Assembly: GCF_034521165.1 (NCBI RefSeq)
Contig: NZ_JAXHMV010000001.1
Coordinates: 1 to 64,000 of the forward strand
Source of the DNA: Thiohalophilus sp.
Lineage (GTDB): Bacteria; Pseudomonadota; Gammaproteobacteria; UBA6429; Thiohalophilaceae
Direction: 5' to 3'
Length of the DNA: 64,000 bases
Below are positions 20,330 to 29,144 of this stretch, piece after piece. Every line of letters starts with the position of its first letter. Positions within the stretch are counted from its first letter, which is position 1. The notes under the pieces were generated by a model. It had not been told where the DNA came from. It made no database searches and saw nothing but the letters and a program-made list of their open reading frames with translations. Made by a program: the position numbers and the translations under genes.

Positions 20330-20867
20330 CACAGGCTTTCACCTGTGCAAATTCCTCGAGGGAATCTTTGAAATCCTCAAGGCTTCGGTAGAGTGCATAC
20401 GTACCTTGAATACTCTGCCATCTCCTCGACCTTGTACAATGGCAGCCGTTACGGAGCCTGCAAGATCGCCAGTCTGTCGTCCAATTGTTCCGCTTTTCTT
20501 TGTGGATCTGCATCATGGCTGTCTTCCGTTTCAAGCTTCTCTAATCAACAATCTACCAACTTTCATATTTGCTGAATCAGGAATACATTCTTGTTGCAGC
20601 TCCATTTTGAAATAATTCAATTATCGCTTTTCAACCAGCTTGATTTTATAGACGATTCTTTCGAGCGATCCTATCTCAGGTTTTCAACTTGAATCTCTTC
20701 ATCTCATTATAAGCGATTTTAGAATGATATTGCTTTGAGCTCATTTATCCATGAGTACGCAATTCCAAACTTCTCACAGATGTTTGATGCGATGAGTGTT
20801 GGTCGTTTTCAGAGCAGGTGAGAATTTCAGTTCCCTGAAATTTAACGATGTCTTTTGATTTGCTCAT
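20330..20867 (-). CDS. Antirepressor-like phage protein (badly frameshifted)
   Basis: The start MSKSKDIVKFQGTEILTCSE at 20,867 resembles the N-terminal antirepressor domain of P22-type proteins (K-F-x-G-x-E-I-x-x-x-x-x-N-x-x-x-Y-V-A-x-x-x-I-C-E-x-L-G-I), with pieces ICEKFGIAYSWINELK read further on in a changed frame. The 3' half (20,340-20,534) has a separate helical frame. It is convergent with the spanin-like gene. The family modulates phage repressors; assignment is tentative because only about 40 residues can be followed. Confidence 0.35.
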
Positions 20868-21006
20868 TGTATTGGTTTTATCGGATTAAAAAAAGGTGCC
20901 GATGCGCTCCCAAATGGTACATCACGTGATACCATCCATCAGATCGAAACTGATGCACGCACCGGCATGTAAACTCTTTATTGCACCGGCTACTTCTCAA
21001 TAGAGC

Positions 21007-21930
21007 CTAATGCAGTGCGATTGTAATGTGTTTTTTCGGATTACTCCAAATGTACACCACGAACCGCACATTGTCAATAAGTCGAGTATTGGGAACAGAG
21101 AGATTCAAATAATCATCCGAGAACTCCACGATCTCCGCATCACTCTGCTTCTCCTTCAGTTCATCGTCCCACTCCGGGTCCACCCACAGCCAGGAGTGAA
21201 TGCAATTCCATCCGCCGGCATAGATCTTGACCGGTGAAAGCTGGCCGTTATCCATCGCCTCAATTTGCTCGAGCGTGAACACCCTGCCAATACAGCGCAG
21301 GCAAAACGGGCGGGTGTTATCACGGGCATCGCCATAGTAGAGGCCGTCCTTCAATCCCGCAGAATCGCGCACCTGCTCCCGCCCGATCCGGTTGTAGGAA
21401 CTCACGATCATCTTGGAGTTCACCCGTGCGAAGTGCGCCTTGCCATCTGCGTACTGGAAGATCAGGTCCTCCATATCCGCACGGTTGATGAGGCCCTGCG
21501 CAATCTCCCGCCTGAGGGTGTCAATGGTTCCCTCCAGGAGTTCCTCCCGCATCTTCGACATGTTGGTGCGGAACAGGTTGGTGAGCGCCTCCGCATCCTT
21601 CGAGCGCTGCACGGCATCGTTCAGGTTCGGGAGGGAAAGCCCCAGTCCGGAGTAGAAATCTTTGGTATCGGTGAGGATCTGCTTGGTGCTCGTCTGTATC
21701 TGTCCGGCCAGATCGGTGTTGATGATGCTCCGCGCATTCTGCAGGGCATCGTCCACAATGGAATCGAGGTTGGCATTGGAAAGCTGCTCCGGAGAAAAGC
21801 CGGCGAGGGCATCCATAATGGATTGCGTGTACGCCTTCACAAAATCATCCACACTGGAGTAGCTTCCGGCCTTGGCTAATTCAGACTGGAGCTTTTGTTC
21901 GAGGTTCTCGATATCGTCGAAAATTGACAT
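21007..21930 (-). CDS. Minor head protein F (SPP1 gp7/Mu gpF family)
   Basis: Clean 307-residue frame. The helical N-terminal two thirds precede the family signature near residues 195-255: LYYGDARDNTRPFCLRCIGR, then VFTLEQIEAMDNGQ and a final GWNCIHSWLWVDPEWDDEL, matching the conserved D-x-x-x-R-P-x-C and N-C-x-H-x-W of Mu F-like head morphogenesis proteins. The protein enters the procapsid with the portal. It is on the minus strand, facing the + strand portal block, unlike Mu, where terminase, portal and F are co-transcribed. Confidence 0.85.
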   Translation of the reverse strand: MSIFDDIENLEQKLQSELAKAGSYSSVDDFVKAYTQSIMDALAGFSPEQLSNANLDSIVDDALQNARSIINTDLAGQIQTSTKQILTDTKDFYSGLGLSLPNLNDAVQRSKDAEALTNLFRTNMSKMREELLEGTIDTLRREIAQGLINRADMEDLIFQYADGKAHFARVNSKMIVSSYNRIGREQVRDSAGLKDGLYYGDARDNTRPFCLRCIGRVFTLEQIEAMDNGQLSPVKIYAGGWNCIHSWLWVDPEWDDELKEKQSDAEIVEFSDDYLNLSVPNTRLIDNVRFVVYIWSNPKKHITIALH

Positions 21931-22560
21931 TTTTTTAGGTGTTAGGTTTGTTTATCAATGTGTTAGGTTCAATGCTTGCAAGCAATGTTTCAATTTTGGA
22001 CTTCCACTGCCGGTGACATAACACGGACTGTTGCATCCACGGACTCGCTCATCCGCTTCGCCGCATAACATCGCGTTCATGCGACTTATGATCCTGATCT
22101 TTGTTCTAATCAGCGCATCATGTATTTCTATTGGCTTAGAATGCTCATAGTACTCATATCAGGAGTCTCAATACGGTTCTGATCTTCGACTTGTAGTATG
22201 CCCATAACTCCTTATGACACGGTAATCATGCGCTTCAATACCATTTTCGGCATCCTTAAATTAGCTCAACTAATCAAATTTCTCCGTTATGCCTCATTTT
22301 ATTACTTCTATTGCCACTGTATGGCTTACCGTCTATATTGCGTGTAGCAAATTCACATTATTCGTAACCACTTAACAATTGCGATCAAGTTGCGACCTGT
22401 CGCATCATTTCGAATCATGGTAATTCTGATGCTGCATCAAGGCATGTTCTCCGTGATCTGTTAATCATTGTCGATTGAATATTCGGCATCCGATCTAAGA
22501 TTCAACGTTATCAACCTCATTTCGCTTCAGTTCCGTTTCCTGCTTCTAAGTTTTGTGATC
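21931..22560. other. Stretch without supported gene
   Basis: AT-rich 630 bp between protein F and the next early-type gene. Every frame on both strands is interrupted at short intervals and no protein words stand out. Given the error pattern around it, a lost small gene is possible but nothing can be shown. No hairpin terminator or repeat was recognised. Confidence 0.4.
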
Positions 22561-22563
22561 CAC

Positions 22564-23145
22564 TTATCTATAATAAGGAATCGGCAATAGCTCTTTTTGC
22601 TTTCGGGCTTTTTCCAGTTCCTCTTTGAGTTCGGAGTCCTGCCATTTCTCGATCGGCTTTTCTTCTGTGGTGGCTTGCAGCTCCTTCGGCTTCAACTCCG
22701 GGAACAATTCATTGCGGAGGTGGACGAGATCTTCGAGGACTTTCGGGCGCTGTATCCATTGGTTGAACTGGCGGATGATCTCGCCCTGGTTATTGCCTTT
22801 GCGTTCGTGGCTGTTCTGCACGGCGTAGGTTTTGAACTCCCGGATGATCACCGCAAAGGGAATCTGTGCCGGCACGATCGGGTTCTTCCAGTACAGGTCC
22901 AGCCAGAAATCATTGAGCATGGCATCCTTCAGTTCCTTCCGGGAAGGCAGCTCGCCCGTGGCCCCGATCTTCATGAACAGCAGGTACAGGTTCTTACGGT
23001 CCTGCGTGGCCGGGATAGGCTCGGCAGTCTTCAACCCGCCAAAGCGCTGGATGGCCTGCGCCTTCGTCTCAACCAAAGCAAGCTGCTTAGTTGAGGAGGT
23101 AGTCTGCGTGGTCGTCGCCTTTTGTAGCTCGGTTGAATCCGCCAC
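22564..23145 (-). CDS. Phage early-region protein of unknown function
   Basis: Clean 193-residue frame. The N-terminus is Thr/Gln-rich (KATTTQTTSSTKQ), followed by DRKNLYLLFMKIGATGELPS and NDFWLDLYWKNPIVPAQIPF, then a charged helical tail (ATTEEKPIEKWQDSELKEEL). No nucleotide-binding motif, HTH or membrane segment is seen. The start overlaps the previous gene by 59 bases in another frame, which is more than usual; either a long overlap or an undetected frame error that splits one protein. Confidence 0.6.
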   Translation of the reverse strand: MADSTELQKATTTQTTSSTKQLALVETKAQAIQRFGGLKTAEPIPATQDRKNLYLLFMKIGATGELPSRKELKDAMLNDFWLDLYWKNPIVPAQIPFAVIIREFKTYAVQNSHERKGNNQGEIIRQFNQWIQRPKVLEDLVHLRNELFPELKPKELQATTEEKPIEKWQDSELKEELEKARKQKELLPIPYYR

Positions 23146-23395
23146 TTCCGCCTCCGGTCTTTTTGCGTTTCAGTTTGATCCAATTTCTCAGGGTTAAATA
23201 CACGCTCACATACTTCTTCGAGAGTCCGTTATAATTCTCCATCTCAAGCAGGGTGTCGTGGATCTCCTTCTTATCGAACTCCTCCTCCAGCTTATCGATC
23301 TGCTCATCCGTCAGCTGCTTCTTCAGCTTCAAAACATTCTCCAGCTCCTCGCTGATGTACGCCTTCAATTTCTCTTTGTCGATGGGTTGTTCCAT
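23087..23395 (-). CDS. Small helical phage protein, unknown
   Basis: Clean 102-residue frame beginning MEQPIDKEKLKAYISEELEN, strongly helical and charged (KKQLTDEQIDKLEEEFDKKE), with a C-terminal basic part RNWIKLKRKKTGGG that may bind nucleic acid. The Gly-rich end overlaps the downstream gene. No family recognised. Possibly one protein with the downstream frame if the overlap is an error. Confidence 0.55.
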   Translation of the reverse strand: MEQPIDKEKLKAYISEELENVLKLKKQLTDEQIDKLEEEFDKKEIHDTLLEMENYNGLSKKYVSVYLTLRNWIKLKRKKTGGGSGGFNRATKGDDHADYLLN

Positions 23396-23407
23396 AGCTA
23401 TCAGCTT

Positions 23408-23671
23408 TCAGCCCTCAGCTTTCAGTTTGCACAGGTTTTCAATTTCATCTTTTGACAGGTTAGGAGAAATATCCAGAGTGTTTTGAACGATGTCACAAAT
23501 TCGGAACATGGAACCTCGTTCGAGAAGGAGAGCAAGAGCCAAAGCCATAGAGGGCTTGCTGTATTTATTCATAAGCTTCATAGCTAATTCTGCAAGCTCC
23601 ATTTCCTCGGAATAAGCTGAAAGCTGATCGCTAACAGCTGACTGCTCCTTATCTTTCATCTCACTACTCAT
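23408..23671 (-). CDS. Small phage protein with SAVSDQ micro-repeat tract
   Basis: 87-residue frame. Residues 10-20 (QSAVSDQLSAYSEE) are encoded by GCTGA-type heptamer repeats (also seen at 11,395-11,430), while the rest (LAELAMKLMNKYSKPSMALA) is a helical, membrane-free protein with a PNLSKDEIENLCKLKAEG end. Unknown function. The stop is followed by another copy of the same heptamer array at about 23,398-23,425, just before the next start. Confidence 0.5.
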   Translation of the reverse strand: MSSEMKDKEQSAVSDQLSAYSEEMELAELAMKLMNKYSKPSMALALALLLERGSMFRICDIVQNTLDISPNLSKDEIENLCKLKAEG

Positions 23672-23909
23672 ATCTAAAATCTCCTATTTAATTAAAAACT
23701 ATCGGTACTGCTGTTCGCCGAATCATTCGGTCCTTATGCATATTCCATGATGTAGACCACCACACGCATCGAAGGTCTGGCTGGTCTTCAGCTTCTGAAG
23801 CGGCTGCCACGTAGCCGGCTCATAAGTTCCCATTTCCACTATCACTCAAATCAATCATATCCTTTTCACCTTTCACATTCGCCGTTTCACCTTTATCACT
23901 TTGATTCAC

Positions 23910-24245
23910 CTAACACTCCAACCATATCCGACTTGATTCGGTTTCAGCTTCGCCACTCACCTGACTGAAGTGCGGAATCGATCCCTTCTTATACAACCGC
24001 CGAAGCACCACCAATTCCTTCTCCGAAATGCGGATGCGGTAGAAGCTATGCTTCACGCCATCGCGGTTCTCGGTTTTGTTCTCGGTAGCGTAGCCATAAT
24101 TATTCTTCAGGTCACTGCTGCGGGAATGAACCGGGTAGCACTCACTCTTGCACATGTGCTTAGTGAACTCCCGGATCTCCGGCAACGCCACCCACCGGTT
24201 CGCGTTCTTCAGCAAGGCAATCAATACAGCTTCGTTATGCGTCAT
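23910..24245 (-). CDS. Small winged-helix-like phage protein
   Basis: MTHNEAVLIALLKNANRWVA (start 24,245) followed by LPEIREFTKHMCKSECYPVH, SRSSDLKNNYGY and GVKHSFYRI reads like a winged-helix: three helices then a beta wing. Such small proteins are common transcription or replication accessory factors of phages. The longer frame upstream (to 24,308) begins in the previous gene's 3' end and in low-complexity sequence, so the inner start is preferred. Function unknown. Confidence 0.5.
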   Translation of the reverse strand: MTHNEAVLIALLKNANRWVALPEIREFTKHMCKSECYPVHSRSSDLKNNYGYATENKTENRDGVKHSFYRIRISEKELVVLRRLYKKGSIPHFSQVSGEAETESSRIWLEC

Positions 24246-24282
24246 GGCTTTGGACTTTTTAATTTTCAAACTTTTGAATTTT

Positions 24283-24699
24283 TCAATTGTCCTGAAATTC
24301 AATCTCACCCTGCCCCTTACTCACCGACTCCTTATATCTTCGTATGAATTTTGCTACATCAAGGCGATCTGTGGGCTTAAGGAATGAGTTACGATACTGG
24401 AAGCCGTGAAGGCAGCCCTCGTTCATGCAGGCATAGGTGCGCACCTCACTCAGCGGATCGCCGGCCTCATGCCGATACTCCTCCTTATCCACTACAATCG
24501 CTTTATGTCCACACTTCAGGGCATTCCACTTTCAGGCGCTTTTCCTCTCGTCATTAATGGGGATTACAATCGTGTGAAACCAGAACAGATCGTTAATAGC
24601 TCCCACCGTGCACGTGTTATCGGTCACATAGGCATCGATCGCTTTACGAGCCTCCAGTCCGTCATTCGTAATGAACGGCTTCATATAATAGCGTTTCAT
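24283..24699 (-). CDS. Cys-rich small phage protein (frameshifted)
   Basis: Start MKRYYMKPFITNDGLEARKA at 24,699 continues AYVTDNTCTVGAINDLFWFH; after a break it reads ALKCGHKAIVVDKEEYRHEA and TYACMNEGCLHGFQYRNSFL to a stop at 24,283. Two Cys clusters (CGH and CMNEGC) about 35 residues apart suggest a single zinc ribbon-like site. About 135 residues. No named family recognised. Confidence 0.45.
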
Positions 24700-24769
24700 G
24701 CCGCGAAATCCTGCAGCAGATCCTACATCCGCTCAATGAGCATTCCTAGCTCAGCCTCACCTTCCAGTT

Positions 24770-25176
24770 GCTCACTCAATTCTGCATTCTGATCTCACTA
24801 GCATCTGCGTCATTCGCATACTTGTATTCTTACTTAGTCTGCGTCATCTTGATCGTCTCAGCAATCATCTCGCTCTCGTTAATGGAAACTGAACTTAGAC
24901 TTGCCAACTCCATCAGTTTCATATTCACTTTCGGTTCAGTTTTAATTCATCATCAGCTCCGTTATTCTATTAGCCTTTCGCGATTAATTCTGCCAGTACC
25001 TCAATGCCATTTCTACTGATCGACTTCGGATTGTACAATTAAGCTGATTATTTGAATACAAGCATCTCGTATTCGTCTTACCATCTCCGGCTTTGCCTTT
25101 ACATAGTCGTTCATCTGATCTTATGCGCATCTCGTCAATAATCTGCATTCACTTTCACCGTATTCACTTTTGCCAT
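24770..25176 (-). CDS. Fragmented small phage gene(s), unknown
   Basis: Minus-strand pieces MMAKVNTVKVNADY, NDYVKAKPEMVRRIRDACIQ, SLSSVSINESEMIAETIKMT and KEYKYANDADASEIRMQN run in order through several frames and would form one helical protein of about 130 residues. A short downstream frame LSEQLEGEAELGMLIERM may be a separate tiny gene. Function unknown; listed because the words are clearly coding-like and collinear. Confidence 0.3.
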
Positions 25177-25195
25177 CATTTTTCATTTCGAATTT

Positions 25196-25852
25196 TTAAC
25201 ATTTAGAATTAAGGGGCTTCCCCGCGTCCAACTTCTCCAACCACCGATCCACACTCTTCATATTCGTAGATCCCAAAAAGATCTCCCGAAGAGGTCCTTC
25301 GATATTTGGTTTCGGATTCGTTTCCGTTTTTGCATTGTGATACGCTTTGATCACCTCCGTCTTATCCACCCGCTTATCACGGTAGGGACGGTCCTCGGCA
25401 AGGGCGGCGATCATAGCCGGGTCCTTCACCGATTCAAGCTGCTTCAACACCGACTGCTTTTTCTGCTGCTGTGCCACTTCGGTTTCCACCGTCTTCTCCC
25501 GGATCATGGCGATGTAGGAAATCAACCCAACCACCAGGGGAAAGATGGAGCCCGAGATCAGGGCGCGGAACCAATGCAGATCCGCATACGCCCAGATGTT
25601 CACATACAGCTGGAAGAGGATCAGGATCACCAGCGTAGCCCACGTAACCTGCCGGGCGATCTTCACCTTGCTGATAAACTCATCCTTCAGCAGGTAGAAG
25701 CAGACCACCACCATCACATCGAACGATGCGGCCAGCCCCAGGCGAATCACCCACGGTTCGGTCTCATAAAAGTTGAAGATGTGATAGCTCATAACAATCA
25801 GTGGCACCGCCACCAGGTAATTAAGATTCGAGATCTGTTTAAGTCCGGTCAT
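25196..25852 (-). CDS. Multi-pass membrane protein with cytoplasmic tail, unknown
   Basis: Clean 218-residue frame. Four hydrophobic helices can be seen: NYLVAVPLIVMSYHIF, RLGLAASFDVMVVVCFYLL, ATLVILILFQLYVNIWAY and ALISGSIFPLVVGLISYIAM. A charged C-terminal domain of about 100 residues follows (QQQKKQSVLKQLESVKDPAM, EVIKAYHNAKTETNPK). It lies in the early region among DNA-metabolism genes, where a membrane protein is not expected in Mu. Candidate roles are superinfection exclusion or host interference, without direct evidence. Confidence 0.6.
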   Translation of the reverse strand: MTGLKQISNLNYLVAVPLIVMSYHIFNFYETEPWVIRLGLAASFDVMVVVCFYLLKDEFISKVKIARQVTWATLVILILFQLYVNIWAYADLHWFRALISGSIFPLVVGLISYIAMIREKTVETEVAQQQKKQSVLKQLESVKDPAMIAALAEDRPYRDKRVDKTEVIKAYHNAKTETNPKPNIEGPLREIFLGSTNMKSVDRWLEKLDAGKPLNSKC

Positions 25853-25924
25853 TTCTGTCCTTCATTCATTTCATCGACTAAACAGCGTTCAGCGGTATCT
25901 TCCTTCATCGCATCCATGCCTCGA

Positions 25925-26095
25925 GCAGATTCAATTCATCTGCACCAACTCCGGGTGAACCAGTTTCTGAGAAAGCATCTTCGAGATCGCAAACGCCAGT
26001 GCGTGCTTTGGGTACTTCGTGAAAAGCTCCTCAGCCTTCGCCAGCTCCTGCTCCGCAGTCCTCATCAAACCAATCGGGCAGAGTTAGTATCACTC
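25925..26095 (-). CDS. Small phage ORF fragment
   Basis: A helical stretch LMRTAEQELAKAEELFTKYP followed by KHALAFAISKMLSQKLVHPE is read on the minus strand between the membrane protein and DUF3164 genes. Start and end are uncertain because of frame breaks on both sides. About 55 residues. No function can be offered. Confidence 0.3.
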
Positions 26096-26115
26096 ACTGA
26101 GATACTCCTCATGCT

Positions 26116-26769
26116 TCACATATTCATGCGTTCTGATCGTCCCACACTTCCACAGCCGTAGTACCATTTCGAGCGGTGGGTGTGGAAGGCTTCGCGGAGG
26201 ATATCCCGAGCCTTCACCAATCGTTCATCCGGCAGCTCGTCCGTTTCCATTTCCATGAACTTCTTCAGCTCCGGCGTCCATCGGAATTGCTTCTTCCTGG
26301 AAGCGCCAAACAGCATCGCCTCCAGCATGTTCATCAGGAAGGCCACCTCTTTATCATCCTCCACATTGCGGTGCTCGTTGATGAAGCTCTGGATCAATGC
26401 CGTGGCCTGCTGCGCACGATCATCAAACTGGCGGCTGATCTGCTGATTGCAGCTGAACTTGTACTTACCATCCGGACTGTAGATCGTCAGGCTTGTCTGC
26501 TGCATAGAAGGATCAAGCTCTGCGTTACCCGGCTCAATCACGCGATCCACAATGCGATCGAGTACAAAGTTGTGCAGGTCGTTCATAGCCCTGATCCGTG
26601 CTTTGTCCAGCATCAGGATTTGCTCAATCAGCATCTCCGTGGTCTGCTCGGTCAGCGTGAAATCAAGGATCTCACGATGCGCCTTTTTATACGGATAAGT
26701 CCGCTTGCTGCTTTTCTTAGTGTCGGGCTTTGCCTTTTCACTTTTCACTTTTGATTCTGTTGCCATCAT
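26116..26769 (-). CDS. DUF3164 family protein of Mu-like phages
   Basis: Clean 217-residue frame. It shows the family pattern: AMNDLHNFVLDRIVDRVIE, then LTIYSPDGKYKFSCNQQISR and QFDDRAQQATALIQSFINEH, with late FRWTPELKKFMEMETDELPD and ERLVKARDILREAF. DUF3164 is a hallmark early gene of Mu-like phages, found between B and the mor region, with unknown biochemical role. The N-terminus has a KVKSEKAKP micro-repeat tract that other family members would not be expected to have. Confidence 0.75.
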   Translation of the reverse strand: MMATESKVKSEKAKPDTKKSSKRTYPYKKAHREILDFTLTEQTTEMLIEQILMLDKARIRAMNDLHNFVLDRIVDRVIEPGNAELDPSMQQTSLTIYSPDGKYKFSCNQQISRQFDDRAQQATALIQSFINEHRNVEDDKEVAFLMNMLEAMLFGASRKKQFRWTPELKKFMEMETDELPDERLVKARDILREAFHTHRSKWYYGCGSVGRSERMNM

Positions 26770-26832
26770 TCTTGGGTTTAATTGTTAGGTGTTAAGAGAG
26801 CCGCCGGGTATCAGCCGACCGGCTCACAGAGG

Positions 26833-27001
26833 TCATATTCGTGCGGTATCTAATTCAGCGTTCATATCTTGCAGTCTTTAATCAAGAGCCAGATTCCAGT
26901 CAAATTCTTGAATCAGCCTTGTTTTCATGTAAGTGACTCGAATCCGTCATAGTTCTTCGCATCGGCCTTTCCATCATTTTGAACTCTTTCACTCATCATC
27001 A
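26833..27001 (-). CDS. Small phage ORF fragment
   Basis: MMSERVQNDGKADAKNYDGF and, after frame breaks, KTRLIQEFDWNLALD and LQDMNAELDTARI are read in order. About 50-55 residues between the HD hydrolase and DUF3164 genes. Listed as a probable small gene; nothing can be said about its role. Confidence 0.3.
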
Positions 27002-27002
27002 C

Positions 27003-27640
27003 TTTGAATTTAACTTTAATGCATCCCATGCCAACCATGCCGCCATTCACCCATATTAAAGGATGAAACCAGCAGTATCCACTCTATTTGGTTAAATGGT
27101 TCCATGCGTTCATAAACAACGTTTGTGCAGCGTTCGGAAGGTTGCCCGTGCAGTTTATGATTCTTGATCAAGCTCGTCCTCTTCAGCCAGACGTATATCA
27201 TCCGCCTTCCAAACCTCATCGGGATCGGCCACTCCAGCTCAAACTTATCACGCGATCACCTGCAGGATTTCCATCTCAATATCTTCAGCCGGACCATGGA
27301 TCTAATGCTGCCATCCTCAACGATATAGCCGTTATAGAAAGTGCGGCTGTTTTATAGGCCGGGCAGATATCCCCCAGGTACGCCTCAGCTGCATCATGCA
27401 GCAGGCCCCATTTAGAATGCCGGCGATCCACCATCGAAGCCACACGCAGGGAATGCTCCGCCACGCTATAGAAACCCGGCACACCACCATTCCACCGGCA
27501 GATCCGCGAAAGGTGATGCGCGATATCCTCAATGGTGATATCCTCCGCCTGATATATTCATCGGGTCCACCATCAACCCCGAAGGATACATCCGCACCTG
27601 ATTTCTACTTTCTCATCCGTTATCAGCTTGCTTTCACCGT
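27003..27640 (-). CDS. HD-domain nucleotide hydrolase (frameshifted)
   Basis: Pieces in order: MVDPMNISAEDITIEDIAHH, then LSRICRWNGGVPGFYSVAEH with the motif H of the HD fold, RRHSKWGLLHDAAEAYLGDI with the metal-binding HD pair, and near the end FELEWPIPDEVWKADDIRLA. The order AEHSLRVA, LLHDAAEAYLGDI and a late K-x-D is that of phage and bacterial YfbR-like HD phosphohydrolases acting on deoxynucleotides. Such genes are common in Bacteroidota phages, where they may adjust dNTP pools. Three or more frame breaks; exact ends approximate. Confidence 0.7.
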
Positions 27641-27684
27641 TTCACTGTGATCTGCTTTCACTTCGTCATCATATTCGTTCTTTG

Positions 27685-27960
27685 TTTTCTGATTGTCGTT
27701 ATGTACATCCATAATTCACTCGCCTTGATTGATAGGTCTCATACATGAAATCGCACGTACGGATAGGCTTCTTCAATAGCTTATTCATTATGTGAACACG
27801 GCCGACTGTAGCCTGTGATCTTAAACCTGCAGCACCTCATCCAGGTGTCATGTCGCCAACCGCCTCCACCACCTCCGCAGGACTGGATAGCTTTCGGTCA
27901 AACATGTACTTCATTTCCGCCAGTAATTCATCATTTTAATTTTAACATTTAACATTCCGC
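27685..27960 (-). CDS. Fragments of one or two small phage genes
   Basis: Two short collinear coding-like stretches: DELLAEMKYMFDRKLSSPAE (about 27,855-27,925), continuing VVEAVGDM, and MNKLLKKPIRTCDFMYETYQ (about 27,730-27,800). A third, MDVHNDNQKTKNEYDDEVKA, begins near 27,710 and runs toward the HD gene. Each is about 30-50 residues; functions unknown. These are likely separate small genes between B and the HD hydrolase. Confidence 0.3.
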
Positions 27961-27967
27961 GAAGCGG

Positions 27968-28857
27968 CTAAGCCTGCTTGTTAATCTTCTCATTCACATC
28001 CGCCGCACCGGTCGCCTTCACCTGAATCTTCTTCCTGGGCTTACTTTTATTCGCCTTGGGTTGATTTTTGAACTCGAAGTGGTACAGGTCCAGCGATTCA
28101 TTGCCCACCCGGTACGCATTATCCATGGCATTCAGGATGGCGCTTTCAATGGAAAGGGCGGTCACTTTGCCGTACTCATCAAACACGGCTTTCTCAGCCA
28201 CCACACGCGCCTGTTCTTCGGTTAAGCAATCCCTGAGAGAAGTGAAGGGCCAGGTCTGTTTTCTCAGCCTTGGTATAATCGAAATCGTACGTGCGCACGC
28301 GAAGGCTCACCTCCTTATTCTGCTCGATCAATCCAACCAGGTTAGGCTGACCGATCATCACCACGCCGAGGGTGTTTCCGGTTCCAAGCAGCTTCATATC
28401 CCGAAAGCGTTTAATGATGTTGAAGGTGTCGCCCTTCAGCTCCTGCGCCTCGTCAATCACTAAAACGATCGTCATGCCTTTGGTTTTAGCCTTGGCAAGA
28501 ATACGCTCCACCATGTGATTCCGGGCAATGTTGCTTCGGGGAATAGACTTCGATCCGTCATACTTCTCACCCAGCCGCATAATGATAGAGCAAAGCAGCT
28601 CCGAATCTCCAATACCGCGGCGGTTGGGAGAGGTGATCTCCACAAATTCCACCTTTTCGTTCTTCTCCAGTTCATGCAGCGCCTCAAAAACCGTAACGGT
28701 CTTACCGCTGCCGATCGAGCCGGCAAAGCTCACCCAGCTGTGATCCTCGATCATACTCTCCAGGATGTCCTTCACCTTATTATAGGTTACGCCCTTAATG
28801 ATCGACGGACGTGTCCTTGATCCCAAAGTGCGCAAATAGTTCAGTTTGTGTAGTCAT
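27968..28857 (-). CDS. Transposition protein B, AAA ATPase (frameshifted)
   Basis: Start MTTQTELFAHFGIKD at 28,857 joins after one break to a 200-codon frame with Walker A SFAGSIGSGKTVTVF, Walker B TIVLVIDEAQELKG, sensor region LGVVMIGQPNLVGLIEQ and arginine-rich LRVRTYDFDY. A further break near 28,200 leads into KAVFDEYGKVTALSIESAIL with a basic tail ending KINKQA at 27,968. It fits the AAA ATPase (TniB/MuB/ExeA-like) partner that selects target DNA and activates the transposase. It lies just downstream of A, as in Mu. Confidence 0.8.
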
Positions 28858-28881
28858 CGTATCGTTTTTTTAGTTGTTGAT

Positions 28882-29121
28882 TTATTGCTTCATCACCTGG
28901 TATCTGCGCACAGTCAGCCGGTAATCGCATTCTGTATCTTGAAACCAGCACTGCTTAGGATGCGCTGCAGCTCGGCCCTTGCGCTGCTCCAAAGGCTCAT
29001 TCAACCTAGTCGCCTTCATCCGCAGGCCACATGTTCCGCTTTCACTTTTCACTTTTGCCGTTTCACTCTTCATCATCATATCTCCGTTTAACTTGCGGTT
29101 TGGTGTAAATCCTTCAATCAC
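28882..29121 (-). CDS. Small phage protein between A and B, unknown
   Basis: 79-residue frame, MIEGFTPNRKLNGDMMMKSE or an inner start at the MMM run, followed by ETAKVKSESGTCGLRMKATR and a C-terminal Cys-x-x-x-D-x-E-C motif (CWFQDTECDYRL). The KVKSES tract belongs to the micro-repeat family described below. Function unknown; may be cotranscribed with A and B. Confidence 0.45.
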   Translation of the reverse strand: MIEGFTPNRKLNGDMMMKSETAKVKSESGTCGLRMKATRLNEPLEQRKGRAAAHPKQCWFQDTECDYRLTVRRYQVMKQ

Positions 29122-29144
29122 TGCTTTCTGTTAATTTCTCAGCC

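Noticed and set aside
27003..28857. Reading the HD hydrolase and AAA ATPase as a defence system
   Set aside because: The ATPase is directly downstream of a Mu A-like transposase and has MuB/TniB features, and the HD protein resembles phage nucleotide hydrolases, so phage functions explain both.
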